Below, piece after piece: positions 1 through 9,244 of a stretch of DNA of 64,000 nucleotides (position 1 is the first letter of the stretch; the number at the start of each line of letters is the position of its first letter). Source of the DNA: Buttiauxella massiliensis (lineage in GTDB: Bacteria; Pseudomonadota; Gammaproteobacteria; Enterobacterales; Enterobacteriaceae); assembly GCF_902500225.1 (NCBI RefSeq), contig NZ_LR722657.1, positions 92,101 to 156,100 on the forward strand. Reading direction: 5' to 3'. The notes under the pieces were generated by a model that had not been told where the DNA came from, made no database searches, and saw only the letters and a program-made list of their open reading frames with translations. The position numbers and the translations under genes are program-made.

Positions 1-243
1 CCACAGGATCTGCTCACCAATCAGCACAACGCTGCGCATTGAAAGCAATTCAGTTAGCACCACAACTTGATGCAGCATGGGGGAAATGACCGCCGTAAGC
101 GCAATAGCGAGGCCAATTTTGATGCGCCGGGAAATGGATCGTTGATCAAATACCGGGCTGAAATGGATAAACGACAAAATGCGCACAAACGGCAGAAAAG
201 CGGCCATCAACGGGGCGATCAGTGTCGGAATGTCAAAGCCCAT
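1..243 (-). CDS. lfiR: LfiR (FliR-like) flagellar export gate protein, partial
   Basis: This is the N-terminal 81 codons of a FliR family protein; the rest lies beyond the left edge of the window. FliR is an inner-membrane component of the flagellar type III export gate, working with FliP and FliQ. The start is the ATG at 243, seven bases after the lfiQ stop, and the visible peptide begins MGFDIPTLIAPLMAAFLPF and continues with hydrophobic stretches typical of the family. It is the last visible gene of the lfiMNPQR operon, the usual Flag-2 order. The identification rests on both sequence character and gene order. Confidence 0.9.
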   Translation of the reverse strand, partial: MGFDIPTLIAPLMAAFLPFVRILSFIHFSPVFDQRSISRRIKIGLAIALTAVISPMLHQVVVLTELLSMRSVVLIGEQILW

Positions 244-249
244 AATGAT

Positions 250-519
250 TTAGCCAACCAACCGTGCAGCCTGATGGAAAATTTCAATGGTGAAATCAGA
301 CAGTTTAATCAGCATCCATTTCCCCGCTACCACCAGAACCAGCAATGTAACAACCAGGCGCGGCAAAAAGCTGAGGGTTTGTTCGTTAATCTGCGTGGTC
401 GCCTGGAAGATACTGACCACCAGGCCAACGAGGAGGCTGGGAACAATCGCTACCACAGAAATAATCAGCACCAGCAAGATGGCACCGGACATAATCTCCC
501 CGGCGGTGTCCATGGTCAT
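250..519 (-). CDS. lfiQ: LfiQ (FliQ-like) flagellar export gate protein
   Basis: This is an 89-residue protein with two hydrophobic membrane segments, the length and layout of FliQ. The family signature around the first loop (FQATTQINEQTLSFLPR) is clear. FliQ forms the export gate with FliP and FliR in the inner membrane under the MS ring. The start is uncertain: ATG codons at 522, 519 and 513 are in frame. I chose 519, which gives the usual length; the ATG at 522 overlaps the lfiP stop and would allow translational coupling. Upstream in-frame codons run into lfiP and are not part of the gene. Confidence 0.93.
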   Translation of the reverse strand: MTMDTAGEIMSGAILLVLIISVVAIVPSLLVGLVVSIFQATTQINEQTLSFLPRLVVTLLVLVVAGKWMLIKLSDFTIEIFHQAARLVG

Positions 520-1280
520 CATCCTGAAACCCCTTGTACGCTGGTGGTCAGCGTGCTGACAATCAAGTTCCAGCCGTCGCAAAGCACAAACAGCATCAGC
601 TTAAATGGCAAGGAAACAATCAGCGGTGACAGCATCATCATCCCCATCGCCATCAAAATACTGGCGACAATCAGGTCGATAATCAGGAATGGGATGTAAA
701 TCATAAAGCCAATCTGGAAGGCAGTTTTCAGCTCGCTCAGCACGAAAGCCGGTACCACGATACTGAGATCCATTTCCATCGGATCGCCTTTCTCACCCGC
801 AATCGACATGATTTGCGCCATCGAGGTTTTACTGGTTTGCGCCAGCATATATTTCTTAAGCGGTAGCTCGGCGGTGGTCAGTGCCTCTTTAAGCGAAATA
901 GCATCATTCTGATAGGGAACAATGGCCTGGTCGTAAACTGTGGTCCAAACCGGGCGCATTACCAGCATGGTTAATGCGAGCGCGATCCCCGTCAGAATTT
1001 TATTCGGTGGGCTTTGTTGTAAGCCAAGTGCCTGGCGCAAAATCGCCAGCACAATAATAAAGCGTGTGAAGCAGGTCATCATCAGCACCATGATCGGCAA
1101 AAAGCCGAGCAGGGTCATCAGAATCAGAATTTCAACCTTAACGCTGTAATCCTGGCCGCTGCCGTTGCTGGTGGTGCTGAGCAGGGTAATATCCCCGTTC
1201 GCGGCTAACAGGTGAGGCGAAATAAGCAGCCCGGTTAACAATAATAAACCCAGGCCAGTGCTGCGAAAATTGCGACTCAT
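519..1280 (-). CDS. lfiP: LfiP (FliP-like) flagellar export gate protein
   Basis: This 253-residue protein has a cleavable-type signal peptide (residues 1-27, ending LLAANGD) followed by the FliP membrane core with its long hydrophobic segments. A typical FliP motif lies at residues 50-110 (LTLLGFLPIMVLMMTCFTR, then RQALGLQQSPPNKILTG). FliP forms the pore of the flagellar type III secretion gate with FliQ and FliR. The ATG overlaps the lfiN stop (ATGA, 1277-1280) and its own stop overlaps the lfiQ start, so the three genes are translationally coupled. The length matches E. coli FliP (about 245). Confidence 0.95.
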   Translation of the reverse strand: MSRNFRSTGLGLLLLTGLLISPHLLAANGDITLLSTTSNGSGQDYSVKVEILILMTLLGFLPIMVLMMTCFTRFIIVLAILRQALGLQQSPPNKILTGIALALTMLVMRPVWTTVYDQAIVPYQNDAISLKEALTTAELPLKKYMLAQTSKTSMAQIMSIAGEKGDPMEMDLSIVVPAFVLSELKTAFQIGFMIYIPFLIIDLIVASILMAMGMMMLSPLIVSLPFKLMLFVLCDGWNLIVSTLTTSVQGVSG

Positions 1281-1669
1281 TGCGTCAGTTTGCCTAGATC
1301 GTGGTTGCTAAATTCGATGATACGCAGGCCGTATTTATCATTAAGCACTACCACTTCGGCTTTACCGAACTGAATGCCATTCACCTTTAAATCCAGCGGT
1401 TCACCCGCCATCTTATCCAGCTCAATCACGCTGTCGTTGCTGATTGTCATCAGCTCAGCCAATGAAATACTCACCGAAGCAACTTCAAGTGTCAGGTTTA
1501 CCGGAATACGGCTGAACAGCGCCATTTTACGTAGTTGTTCACTACGGCTTTCCGTTGCAGTCTTCTCCACAGATTTCGCGGCGGAAATATCTGCGTCATG
1601 CCCGGCAGTTTCCGGCAGGTCGATTTCGTCCAGATTAAAATCAATGGACAGGTCATTTTGATCACTCAT
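1277..1669 (-). CDS. lfiN: LfiN (FliN-like) flagellar C-ring switch protein
   Basis: This is a 130-residue protein with an acidic N-terminal half and a C-terminal SpoA domain (about residues 50-126). Typical motifs are VNLTLEVASVSISLAEL and LDLKVNGIQFGKAEVVVL. FliN forms the lower C-ring and docks the export ATPase complex through FliH. It overlaps lfiM by 8 bases and lfiP by 4, so the operon is tightly coupled. The length is close to FliN of the primary system (137 residues). Confidence 0.93.
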   Translation of the reverse strand: MSDQNDLSIDFNLDEIDLPETAGHDADISAAKSVEKTATESRSEQLRKMALFSRIPVNLTLEVASVSISLAELMTISNDSVIELDKMAGEPLDLKVNGIQFGKAEVVVLNDKYGLRIIEFSNHDLGKLTQ

Positions 1670-2540
1670 ACTTCATCTCTGGAGTTTTATCATTAAATTC
1701 AGAAAGATATAACCGTCCTCGTTCTTCCGCGACGACTGAGCTAAAAATCTGTTCATTTTCAATAAAAACCGGTAACGGTTCATTTAAGGAAACGGGAATG
1801 ATGTCACCCGGTCCAATATTTAATAGTTGGGCAACGGTAAGATTAATGGATACCAGGCGACCGGTAAGGGTCAGCGGCATATTGGTAAACATATGTTCTA
1901 TTTGTTCAGAAGAGAGATTCTTAGCCTGTGGCTCACTGCTTTCGCCATCTGCACGTGAAGTGGCAAGAAGTAAATCAACGTGATGCGCATCCAGCAAAAT
2001 AGAAAAGCAATATTCATCATAACCTTCAAGCCAGAACCGAACCGAATAAGGCCATTGATGAATAATCGAGGTGTAATCATTCTTCAGTTCAAGCGTTTCA
2101 TTTAATACTTCCTTGACCATGGTGAGCTGCAAAAGCTCCTGGCCAAGTTTTATTTTTAACCGGTCTTCAGTTTTGGTAACCGATTGGGTGAGATCTAAAG
2201 AGACGGTGTTGCCTTCTTTGCTCAGTCCGTAATAGGTATGCAAAATGCTCAGTAAAAACTTACGATTAATATCGAAGCCAATACTTCCATAAGCTGTTGA
2301 GAATATTTGTGCATTTTTGCAATGATAATCAATATCAAATGTCAGGTTGCTCAGTAGAGCATTGAGGCGATATTTTTTTAAAAAGAAAATACCTAACCTG
2401 GCTTCGATGCTGTCAAATTTAGCGCTGATTATTTTGGGTATCTTGTGATAGGCCCTGCCAAGTTTACTGACATCCAGTCGCGTGAGTTCAGGACAATCAG
2501 AAGCCTGATAAACACGAGTTCTATGCGATGCATTCTGCAT
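1662..2540 (-). CDS. lfiM: LfiM (FliM-like) flagellar motor switch protein
   Basis: This 292-residue protein sits directly before lfiN and ends in a SpoA-type domain (about residues 215-285, with MPLTLTGRLVSINLTVAQL). It is shorter and more divergent than primary FliM (about 334 residues). The N-terminal EIDALL-type CheY-binding peptide of FliM is not visible, which fits the lack of chemotaxis genes in this locus. It would form the middle of the C-ring between LfiG and LfiN. It is the first gene of the minus-strand operon and diverges from lafK across a 457-base AT-rich gap. Confidence 0.85.
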   Translation of the reverse strand: MQNASHRTRVYQASDCPELTRLDVSKLGRAYHKIPKIISAKFDSIEARLGIFFLKKYRLNALLSNLTFDIDYHCKNAQIFSTAYGSIGFDINRKFLLSILHTYYGLSKEGNTVSLDLTQSVTKTEDRLKIKLGQELLQLTMVKEVLNETLELKNDYTSIIHQWPYSVRFWLEGYDEYCFSILLDAHHVDLLLATSRADGESSEPQAKNLSSEQIEHMFTNMPLTLTGRLVSINLTVAQLLNIGPGDIIPVSLNEPLPVFIENEQIFSSVVAEERGRLYLSEFNDKTPEMKYE

Positions 2541-2997
2541 GATGTGTCCATTATCATTCAGTGTGCTTACGTTAACGCTTCTTTAATATGCGGCGTTGTG
2601 CTGACGAGTAAATCAATAACCACGATGCGTGATGATTATTTTTTTGACGTGTTGCAGGTTACGTATGCAGCAATATATTACGGGCGTAAAGTATGTCGTT
2701 TGTACATGTTTAGTTCAAGTGTTAGCAGCTCATTAATACATTAATTATTTAAGTTTCTTGTTAATTAATCTGCATTAATTAATCTATAAGATATTGATTT
2801 TAAATGATTTTATTTTTGTTTCTGTTAATTGTTCTTTAATGGGGGTTAATGAGGGGACAAGCGTCGGCACTTAGGTATACTTCTGCTGGGAAAATTCTTA
2901 TTAGGGTTTTGAAACCAACTTTTATTGAGAGCCTACGCATTATTGACCGGGATGGTTAGCTAGTCATTTAGACTCCCATTAATGCGATGAGATACTT
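2541..2997. promoter_or_regulatory. AT-rich divergent control region between lfiM and lafK
   Basis: This is 457 bases with no credible gene. It must hold the promoters of the lfiMNPQR operon (minus) and of lafK (plus). It is strongly AT-rich, especially at 2740-2840, where repeated TTAATTAAT motifs could bind H-NS or form a bent promoter. I could not find a convincing -24/-12 sigma-54 site on either strand. That suggests that lafK itself, as top regulator, is read from a sigma-70-type promoter. Confidence 0.5.
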
Positions 2998-4029
2998 GTG
3001 GATTTAGATATGGATAGTTTAACTCAGGATAGCATTGCAAACAGCCACGGGTTTATTGCTCATGCGCCTGCCAGTGTAAATGCTTTTAATTTGGCAAAAA
3101 GAGTAGCCGAATTTAATGTTGCAACCATTATTACCGGTGAAACAGGAACCGGTAAAGAATGTATCGCACGTACCATCCATCATTACAGCGTGGGTATGAA
3201 TGCTCCGTATGTTGCGGTAAATTGTGCGGCAATTCCTGAGACGATGCTTGAATCCATTTTATTTGGTCACGTAAAAGGTGCTTTTACGGGGGCGCTCAGT
3301 AGCATGCCGGGGAAGTTTGAACTGGCAAATAATGGCGTACTATTGCTTGATGAAATTGGCGATATGCCTCTGAGTCTGCAAGCTAAATTATTACGGGTTT
3401 TGCAGGAGCAGGAAGTAGAGCGCCTGGGAAGCCATAAAAAGATCCCCCTCGATATTCGTGTCATCGCTTCTACAAATAAAGATTTACCCACTGAAATTGC
3501 TGAAGGGCGCTTTCGCCAGGATCTGTATTATCGTTTGGCTGTGGTTCCTATTCATGTTTCTCCTCTGCGTGAAAGACCAGAAGATATCATTCCGTTGGCA
3601 TTGAATTTCATCAAGAAATATCAGTCGAGACATCTACAAAATAAAAAACTCAGTGATGATGCACGCTTTGCGTTATTAAAATATTCATGGCCAGGAAATA
3701 TTCGCGAGTTGGAAAACGTTATTCAACGCGGATTGATTCTGAGCACCAGTGACGTGATTCAGGCACAGGACTTGTCATTGCCTGTATCGCACGAAAATAC
3801 CCGTGCAAATAACACATGGGGTAGCGGTAGCCCGACTTTAGTCACTCCAGTTTGTGACGCGATTCGTGGTGTGAAAGTCCACGGACGGTTGGCGGAATAT
3901 CAGTACATTATTGATTTACTTAAACAACACAACGGCAATAAATCACGTACAGCGCAGTCACTGGGCATTACACCGCGTGCATTACGTTATCGCCTGGCAA
4001 CCATGCGTGGCGATGGAATTTACGCCTGA
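2998..4029 (+). CDS. lafK: LafK, sigma-54-dependent transcription activator of lateral flagella
   Basis: This is a 343-residue enhancer-binding protein that would drive sigma-54 RNA polymerase at Flag-2 promoters. The AAA+ domain starts almost at the N-terminus: Walker A GETGTGKE at residues 47-54, the sigma-54 contact loop GAFTGA at 94-99, and Walker B LLLDEIGD near 115. A Fis-type helix-turn-helix lies at about 315-338 (KSRTAQSLGITPRALRYRL). No receiver or sensor domain precedes the AAA+ core, so activity may be set by amount or by partners. The start is the GTG at 2998; an in-frame ATG at 3010 is an alternative. The gene lies 33 bases before lfiE, and the family role fits the -24/-12 sites before lfgB and lafB. 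Confidence 0.93.
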   Translation: MDLDMDSLTQDSIANSHGFIAHAPASVNAFNLAKRVAEFNVATIITGETGTGKECIARTIHHYSVGMNAPYVAVNCAAIPETMLESILFGHVKGAFTGALSSMPGKFELANNGVLLLDEIGDMPLSLQAKLLRVLQEQEVERLGSHKKIPLDIRVIASTNKDLPTEIAEGRFRQDLYYRLAVVPIHVSPLRERPEDIIPLALNFIKKYQSRHLQNKKLSDDARFALLKYSWPGNIRELENVIQRGLILSTSDVIQAQDLSLPVSHENTRANNTWGSGSPTLVTPVCDAIRGVKVHGRLAEYQYIIDLLKQHNGNKSRTAQSLGITPRALRYRLATMRGDGIYA

Positions 4030-4062
4030 CTGGGTTCTAAGCTTCACAGGAAGAAATAATAA

Positions 4063-4437
4063 ATGGATAAAATTCAGTTGGTTGCTTTCTCATCCGCGCA
4101 GCAGGCAATGCTGCAACGAATGCAGCAAAACATGCTCACTACTTCACAAGGCATTATTGCTCCAGCGCAGCATATCGGCGGTGAATTTTCTGCCTCTTCC
4201 CTCTCTGGCTCATCCGCGGGTTCGTTCAGCCAAATGATGAACGAAGCCGTAAATCGTGTGGATGCCATACAGCACAGTGCGGCCGCGCAACAGATAGCCG
4301 TGGAAACAGGTATCAGCGACGATTTGACGGGCGCAATGGTCGAAAGCCAAAAAGCCAGTGTCGCGTTTTCGGCGATGGTGCAGGTGCGCAATAAGCTCAC
4401 ATCTGCCCTCGACGAAGTCATGAATATGGCTGTGTAA
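4063..4437 (+). CDS. lfiE: LfiE (FliE-like) MS ring-rod junction protein
   Basis: This is a 124-residue protein whose C-terminal half carries the FliE pattern (FSQMMNEAVNRVDAIQHSA, then ESQKASVAFSAMVQVRNKL, ending in DEVMNMAV). FliE joins the MS ring to the proximal rod and is the first rod protein exported. It opens the lfiEFGHIJ run. A purine-rich ribosome binding site (CAGGAAGAAA) precedes the ATG. It is slightly longer than E. coli FliE (104 residues) because of a longer N-terminus. Confidence 0.93.
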   Translation: MDKIQLVAFSSAQQAMLQRMQQNMLTTSQGIIAPAQHIGGEFSASSLSGSSAGSFSQMMNEAVNRVDAIQHSAAAQQIAVETGISDDLTGAMVESQKASVAFSAMVQVRNKLTSALDEVMNMAV

Positions 4438-4446
4438 GGTTTTGAT

Positions 4447-6144
4447 GTGATAGATAAAATAAAACAAAGATTCCCGATGACCTTTGAACATGGGCTCACG
4501 GGAAACAAAAAAAACATGCTGCTGGCTGCTGCGGGCTTGATGCTCGCCAGCGCTATCGTCACATCTCTGTGGATGACCAACCACAATTATGTGGCGCTGT
4601 TTGGCTCCCAGGAAAACGTGCCGGTGAAGCAGGTTGTTGATGTTCTGGGTAGCCAGACCATTGATTACCGTATCGACCCTGCCAGCGGCATCATTATGGT
4701 CGACAGCAGTAAACTGGCAAAAGCACGTATGGCGCTGGCGGAACAGGGTGTGACGGCCATTATGCCTGGCGGCTACGAATTAATGGATAAAGACGAATTG
4801 CTTGGCAGCAGCCAGTTTATTCAGAACGTCCGTTATAAGCGCAGTATTGAAGGTGAACTGGCACAAAGCATTATGGGGCTTGACCCGGTAGAGGCTGCGC
4901 GAGTGCATTTGGGATTGATGGAGTCCAGTTCGTTTGTACTCACTAACCAACCGCAAAGCAGCGCGTCCGTGATGGTGCGTTTACGTGCGGGGCAGCATCT
5001 TAACGACCAGCAAGTGGCATCGATTGTGCAACTGGTGGCTGGCAGCGTTCCTGGCTTAAACGCAGGGCAGGTGCGGGTTGTGGATCAAACCGGTAATCTT
5101 CTCTCTGAAGGTATCGAAACTGATAACGGCCAGATGGCAGGTATCACCAAAGTTCGTGACATCAGCCAGCAGATCAAAAGTGAAACCGAAAAGAACATCG
5201 CCAATTTGCTCAACTCTATCGTTGGGCAGGGGAATTTCCGTACTAGTGTCGTGCCGCAAGTTGATTTCAGCGCAATCGAAGAGACGCAAGAACGTTATGC
5301 GGGCGACCCACGAATCAGCGACGAAAGTATTAACCAGGAAAACGCCACCGATGAGTTAGCGATGGGCATTCCTGGTTCATTGAGTAACCGTGCACCCGCG
5401 GCGGCACCTGCACAACCACCGGCCACTGCTGCGGCAGCGACAACACCCGCCACACCCGCAACCACTAATCCTCAAGCACTCTCGAGTCGCAGCCAGACTC
5501 AGCGTAAATATGCCTATGACCGCGATGTACGCCATATCAAACATCCGGTCTACAAACTCGAAAAAATGTCCATTGCCGTGGTGTTGAATCAGTCGGCACC
5601 CGCACTGGAGAAATGGACGCCGGAACAATTCACCGCGCTCAATAAGCTTATTGAAGATGCGGCCGGGGTAGACAAGCAACGCGGGGATTCACTGACCCTC
5701 GACCGCCTGGTCTTCACGCCAGCGGGTTCCCTGGATATCCCATCAATGAAATGGTGGCAGGATCCGGATATTCGCGATTGGGGGCAGATGGGCGGTATTG
5801 GGTTCCTTGCTTTACTGCTACTGCTGCTTGGAGTTCGCCCACTGGCGCGACGCTTTACGCCAAATTCGCAGCAGCAGGTTGCCAACTTGCAGGATGAAAA
5901 CAGCGGTGTGCTGTTGGAAGGCGAAACCTCAAGCGACGAAGAATCACTGGTACAGGCGTTGCCGAAGTCCTCCTTCCAGGTTGAGGATAATCTCCCGCCG
6001 CAAAGTTCAGGGCTTGAGACGAAAGTGGAATTCTTACAGACGCTAGCGCAAGGCGAAACCGAGCGCGTGGCTGAAGTGTTAAAACAATGGATAAATAGCA
6101 ATGAGCGAAATAGCGCAGCCGCAACCGCAAACAAACAAGACTAA
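4447..6144 (+). CDS. lfiF: LfiF (FliF-like) MS-ring protein
   Basis: This 565-residue MS-ring protein has a first membrane segment near residues 23-43, ring-building motifs in the periplasmic part (around residues 60-300), a low-complexity Ala/Pro linker at about 315-345, and a second membrane segment near 450-470 (GFLALLLLLLGV) followed by the cytoplasmic tail that binds FliG. The start is a GTG at 4447, since no in-frame ATG fits. The last 44 bases overlap lfiG in another frame, which couples synthesis of two proteins that bind each other through this very tail. Confidence 0.95.
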   Translation: MIDKIKQRFPMTFEHGLTGNKKNMLLAAAGLMLASAIVTSLWMTNHNYVALFGSQENVPVKQVVDVLGSQTIDYRIDPASGIIMVDSSKLAKARMALAEQGVTAIMPGGYELMDKDELLGSSQFIQNVRYKRSIEGELAQSIMGLDPVEAARVHLGLMESSSFVLTNQPQSSASVMVRLRAGQHLNDQQVASIVQLVAGSVPGLNAGQVRVVDQTGNLLSEGIETDNGQMAGITKVRDISQQIKSETEKNIANLLNSIVGQGNFRTSVVPQVDFSAIEETQERYAGDPRISDESINQENATDELAMGIPGSLSNRAPAAAPAQPPATAAAATTPATPATTNPQALSSRSQTQRKYAYDRDVRHIKHPVYKLEKMSIAVVLNQSAPALEKWTPEQFTALNKLIEDAAGVDKQRGDSLTLDRLVFTPAGSLDIPSMKWWQDPDIRDWGQMGGIGFLALLLLLLGVRPLARRFTPNSQQQVANLQDENSGVLLEGETSSDEESLVQALPKSSFQVEDNLPPQSSGLETKVEFLQTLAQGETERVAEVLKQWINSNERNSAAATANKQD

Positions 6145-7159
6145 TCGCACACCGGCGAGCGCAGCCAATAATGGGCGCAGCCGTCTGGAGCAAGCGGCTA
6201 TTTTGCTGCTCAGTATTGGCGAAGAAGCCGCTGCGACAGTGATGGCGAAACTGAGCCGTGAAGAAGTGGTTCGCGTCAGTGAAACGATGGCGCGTTTACA
6301 CGGCATCAAAGTGACGCATGCCCGGAATGCGATGAATAACTTCTTCCAGGATTACCGGGAGCAGAGCGGTATTAATGGCGCTTCCCGTAACTATCTGAAG
6401 AACATTCTTGATAAAGCGCTGGGTAGTGAGATTTCCCGTAGCGTGATTAATGGCATCTACGGCGATGAAGTGCGTTACCGCATGGCGCGGCTGCAATGGG
6501 TTGATACGCCGCAGCTCGCAAGCCTGATTGACCAGGAACACTTACAGCTACAAGCCGTTTTCCTTGCGTTCTTGCCACCGGATGTTGCGGCCAATGTATT
6601 GAGCTGCCTTGAAGAGTCGCGCCGTGATGAAATTATCTATCGTATTGCGCGGCTCGATGATGTTAACCGGGATGTGATTGACGAGCTGGATCGCATTATC
6701 GAACGCGGTGTGGCGGTGTTGTCTGAACACGGTTCAAAACTGGTGGGGATTAAACATGCGGCGGACATCGTCAACCGCATTCCGACTAACCAGCAGGAAC
6801 TGCTAGAACAGTTGCGCATTCGCGATGAGGACGTGGTTAACGAACTCAAAGACCAAATGTACGAATTCTTCATTCTCAGCCGCCAGACCCCTGCGGTGCT
6901 GCAACGTCTGATAGATGAAATCCCGCTTGAAGAGTGGGCGGTTGCGCTAAAAGGCACCGAGCCAGTTCTGCGCCAGGCGATTTATAGCGCGATGCCAAAA
7001 CGCCAGGTTCAGTTATTACAAAGTACCGGGACCCGTTTAGGCCCGGTTCCAGCAAGCCGTGTTGAGCAGGTGCGCAAAGAGATTATGGCAACTGTTCGTG
7101 AACTGGCAGAAGAGGGTGAGATTCAGGTTCGTCTCTTCTCTGAAGTGACGATGGAGTAA
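6101..7159 (+). CDS. lfiG: LfiG (FliG-like) motor switch protein
   Basis: This is a 352-residue FliG family protein, the part of the C-ring that touches the stator. The N-terminal domain binds LfiF, the middle domain shows the FliG pattern near residues 130-190 (WVDTPQLASLIDQEHLQLQA, then a DVAANVLS stretch), and the C-terminal torque domain holds the charged helix region near 265-300 (RLIDEIPLEEWAVALKG). Its start lies inside the end of lfiF (44-base overlap). It stops three bases before lfiH. Length and domains match the primary protein. Confidence 0.95.
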   Translation: MSEIAQPQPQTNKTNRTPASAANNGRSRLEQAAILLLSIGEEAAATVMAKLSREEVVRVSETMARLHGIKVTHARNAMNNFFQDYREQSGINGASRNYLKNILDKALGSEISRSVINGIYGDEVRYRMARLQWVDTPQLASLIDQEHLQLQAVFLAFLPPDVAANVLSCLEESRRDEIIYRIARLDDVNRDVIDELDRIIERGVAVLSEHGSKLVGIKHAADIVNRIPTNQQELLEQLRIRDEDVVNELKDQMYEFFILSRQTPAVLQRLIDEIPLEEWAVALKGTEPVLRQAIYSAMPKRQVQLLQSTGTRLGPVPASRVEQVRKEIMATVRELAEEGEIQVRLFSEVTME

Positions 7160-7162
7160 CGG

Positions 7163-7912
7163 ATGAGCCAGCCAACAAAATCGCTATTTGCCAAACCTCT
7201 TGCGGCAACCGCCCGGCCAAGAGTGCATAAATTTCCGCCGCTACACCGCAACCGCCAACTTGTCGATGGCGCGCTGGGCGACGCCGGGTTCAATGCGCCG
7301 TTCCTCGATAACGCCAGTCTGCAACAACAGCTTGCTGATGGCTTTCAGGAAGGCATGAAGCAAGGGTTTGAACAGGGCCTGGAAGAAGGGCGCGGCGAAG
7401 GTTATCAGGAAGGTGTGCGTTTGGGCTTTGACGAAGGTATGCGCAAAGGTCACGACGAAGGCAAAGTTGCCGGTCGGCAACTGTTTATTGAAGCATCCCA
7501 ACCATTAGATAGCGTCACCGAACAGGTTAAGCAGTATCTGGCCGATTATGAAACACGGCGACGTAATGAGTTGCTGCAACTGGTGGAAAAAGTCACCCGC
7601 CAGGTGATTCGCTGTGAACTCACTTTGCACCCAACGCAACTGCTAACCCTGGTAGAAGAAGCCATCGGCAGCCTCGCCAAAACGCCGGAACAGTTGAAAG
7701 TTTGCCTGAATGCGGAAGAGTATCGCCGTATTAGCGAAGCGGAACCTGAACGTTCGAAAGAGTGGGGACTGTGTGCCGATCCGCACATGCAGCCGGGGGA
7801 GTGCCGGGTAGTAACCGAAACCACGGAAATGGACATTGGTTGCGAGCATCGCCTGGAACAATGCATGGACGTGCTAAAAGATACTCTCCTGCCGGAGACG
7901 CAGGATGCATAA
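7163..7912 (+). CDS. lfiH: LfiH (FliH-like) negative regulator of the export ATPase
   Basis: This is a 249-residue FliH family protein. Residues 64-105 hold the repeated GxxxG-type helix typical of FliH (GFQEGMKQGFEQGLEEGRGE and onward), followed by the C-terminal domain that binds the ATPase. FliH dimers hold FliI inactive and dock it to FliN in the C-ring. The gene is three bases after lfiG and overlaps lfiI by 8 bases, so it belongs to the same operon. Confidence 0.93.
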   Translation: MSQPTKSLFAKPLAATARPRVHKFPPLHRNRQLVDGALGDAGFNAPFLDNASLQQQLADGFQEGMKQGFEQGLEEGRGEGYQEGVRLGFDEGMRKGHDEGKVAGRQLFIEASQPLDSVTEQVKQYLADYETRRRNELLQLVEKVTRQVIRCELTLHPTQLLTLVEEAIGSLAKTPEQLKVCLNAEEYRRISEAEPERSKEWGLCADPHMQPGECRVVTETTEMDIGCEHRLEQCMDVLKDTLLPETQDA

Positions 7913-9221
7913 CATTGATTTCGAACAAGCGCTCAAATCGATTGAGAATATTAACCTCGCCCGTGTAGCGGGGCGCCTTGTTCGGGTCAATGGTTTGCTG
8001 CTGGAATGCGTCGGCTGTGTGCTGGCTATTGGTCAGCATTGCCGTATAGAAAGCCACGACGGCAGCATGATGGATGCTCAGGTTGTCGGTTTCGACCGTG
8101 AAATTACTCACCTGATGCCGTTTAAGCACCCGGTTGGCCTGATTGCCGGAGCCAAGGTTTACCCCGCCGAAAAAGAAGAATCGGTGATGGTGGGGATGCA
8201 ATGGCTTGGGCGTGTGGTCAACGGCCTGGGTGAACCACTGGATCAAAAAGGTAAATTACAGGGTGATACCCCGTTACCCCGCCATATTGCGCAAATTCAC
8301 CCACTGACCCGCCGCTCGGTTGATGAACCGCTTGATGTGGGTGTGCGGGCTATCAACGGTCTGCTGACCATCGGTAAAGGTCAGCGTGTTGGCCTGATGG
8401 CAGGCAGTGGCGTAGGCAAAAGTGTGCTGCTGGGCATGATCACTCGTTACACCCGCGCAGATGTGGTCGTGGTGGGGTTGATTGGCGAGCGTGGCCGCGA
8501 AGTTAAAGAGTTTATCGAACATTCGCTGGGTGAAAGTGGGCTGGCAAAATCAGTGGTTGTTGCTGCTCCGGCGGATGAATCACCACTGATGCGCCTGAAA
8601 GCGACTGAACTGTGCCACGCCATCGCCAGCTACTATCGCGATCGCGGTCTGGATGTGTTGCTGCTGGTCGATTCCCTGACGCGTTATGCGATGGCCCAGC
8701 GTGAAATTGCGCTCTCACTCGGTGAGCCTCCAGCCACAAAAGGCTATCCACCGTCTGCTTTTGGTCTGATCCCAAAACTGGTGGAAAGCGCCGGAAACAG
8801 TGAGGGGCAAGGCACGATGACGGCAATCTATACCGTGTTGGCTGAAGGTGACGATCAACAAGATCCGATCGTCGACTGCGCCCGTGCAGTTTTGGATGGG
8901 CACATTGTACTTTCAAGGCATCTGGCGGAAGCCGGGCACTATCCGGCTATCGATATTTCCCAGTCGATCAGTCGCTGTATGTCGCAGATCGTCACTACCG
9001 ACCACCAACGCGCCGCGCGTACCTTAAAACAACTGTACGGCGAATACATGAATATCAAACCTATGTTGCCGCTTGGGGGATACGTTGCAGGCAGTGACCC
9101 ACTGGTGGATCGTGCGGTCGGGATGGCTCCTGCTATCCACCACTATTTACAACAGGAAGTTGGCTTTGGTGCGACGCTTGAAAATACCATCGAGGATTTA
9201 CAGTCGTTGGTTCAGCGTTAA
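7905..9221 (+). CDS. lfiI: LfiI (FliI-like) flagellar export ATPase
   Basis: This is a 438-residue F1-type ATPase that powers flagellar export. Walker A is GLMAGSGVGKSVLLG near residues 163-177, and Walker B lies in LDVLLLVDSLTRYAMAQRE near 248-266. The conserved GEPPATKGYPPSAF stretch of the FliI/SctN family follows. The ATG overlaps the end of lfiH by 8 bases. The length equals family norms (about 440), and all key motifs are present, so it should be active. Confidence 0.96.
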   Translation: MHNIDFEQALKSIENINLARVAGRLVRVNGLLLECVGCVLAIGQHCRIESHDGSMMDAQVVGFDREITHLMPFKHPVGLIAGAKVYPAEKEESVMVGMQWLGRVVNGLGEPLDQKGKLQGDTPLPRHIAQIHPLTRRSVDEPLDVGVRAINGLLTIGKGQRVGLMAGSGVGKSVLLGMITRYTRADVVVVGLIGERGREVKEFIEHSLGESGLAKSVVVAAPADESPLMRLKATELCHAIASYYRDRGLDVLLLVDSLTRYAMAQREIALSLGEPPATKGYPPSAFGLIPKLVESAGNSEGQGTMTAIYTVLAEGDDQQDPIVDCARAVLDGHIVLSRHLAEAGHYPAIDISQSISRCMSQIVTTDHQRAARTLKQLYGEYMNIKPMLPLGGYVAGSDPLVDRAVGMAPAIHHYLQQEVGFGATLENTIEDLQSLVQR

Positions 9222-9244
9222 ATCGAGTGACAAAGAGGTAAAGG

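Noticed and set aside
2445..2744. Plus-strand open frame of 99 residues over the lfiM start and the gap
   Set aside because: It overlaps the conserved lfiM gene in antisense and shows no family features.
2860..2900. CGGCAC-containing site as sigma-54 promoter of lafK
   Set aside because: The -12 half (TTGC) is missing at the required distance.
4074..4586. Minus-strand open frame of 170 residues over lfiE and lfiF
   Set aside because: Shadow of lfiE/lfiF; Cys/Ser-rich low-quality composition.
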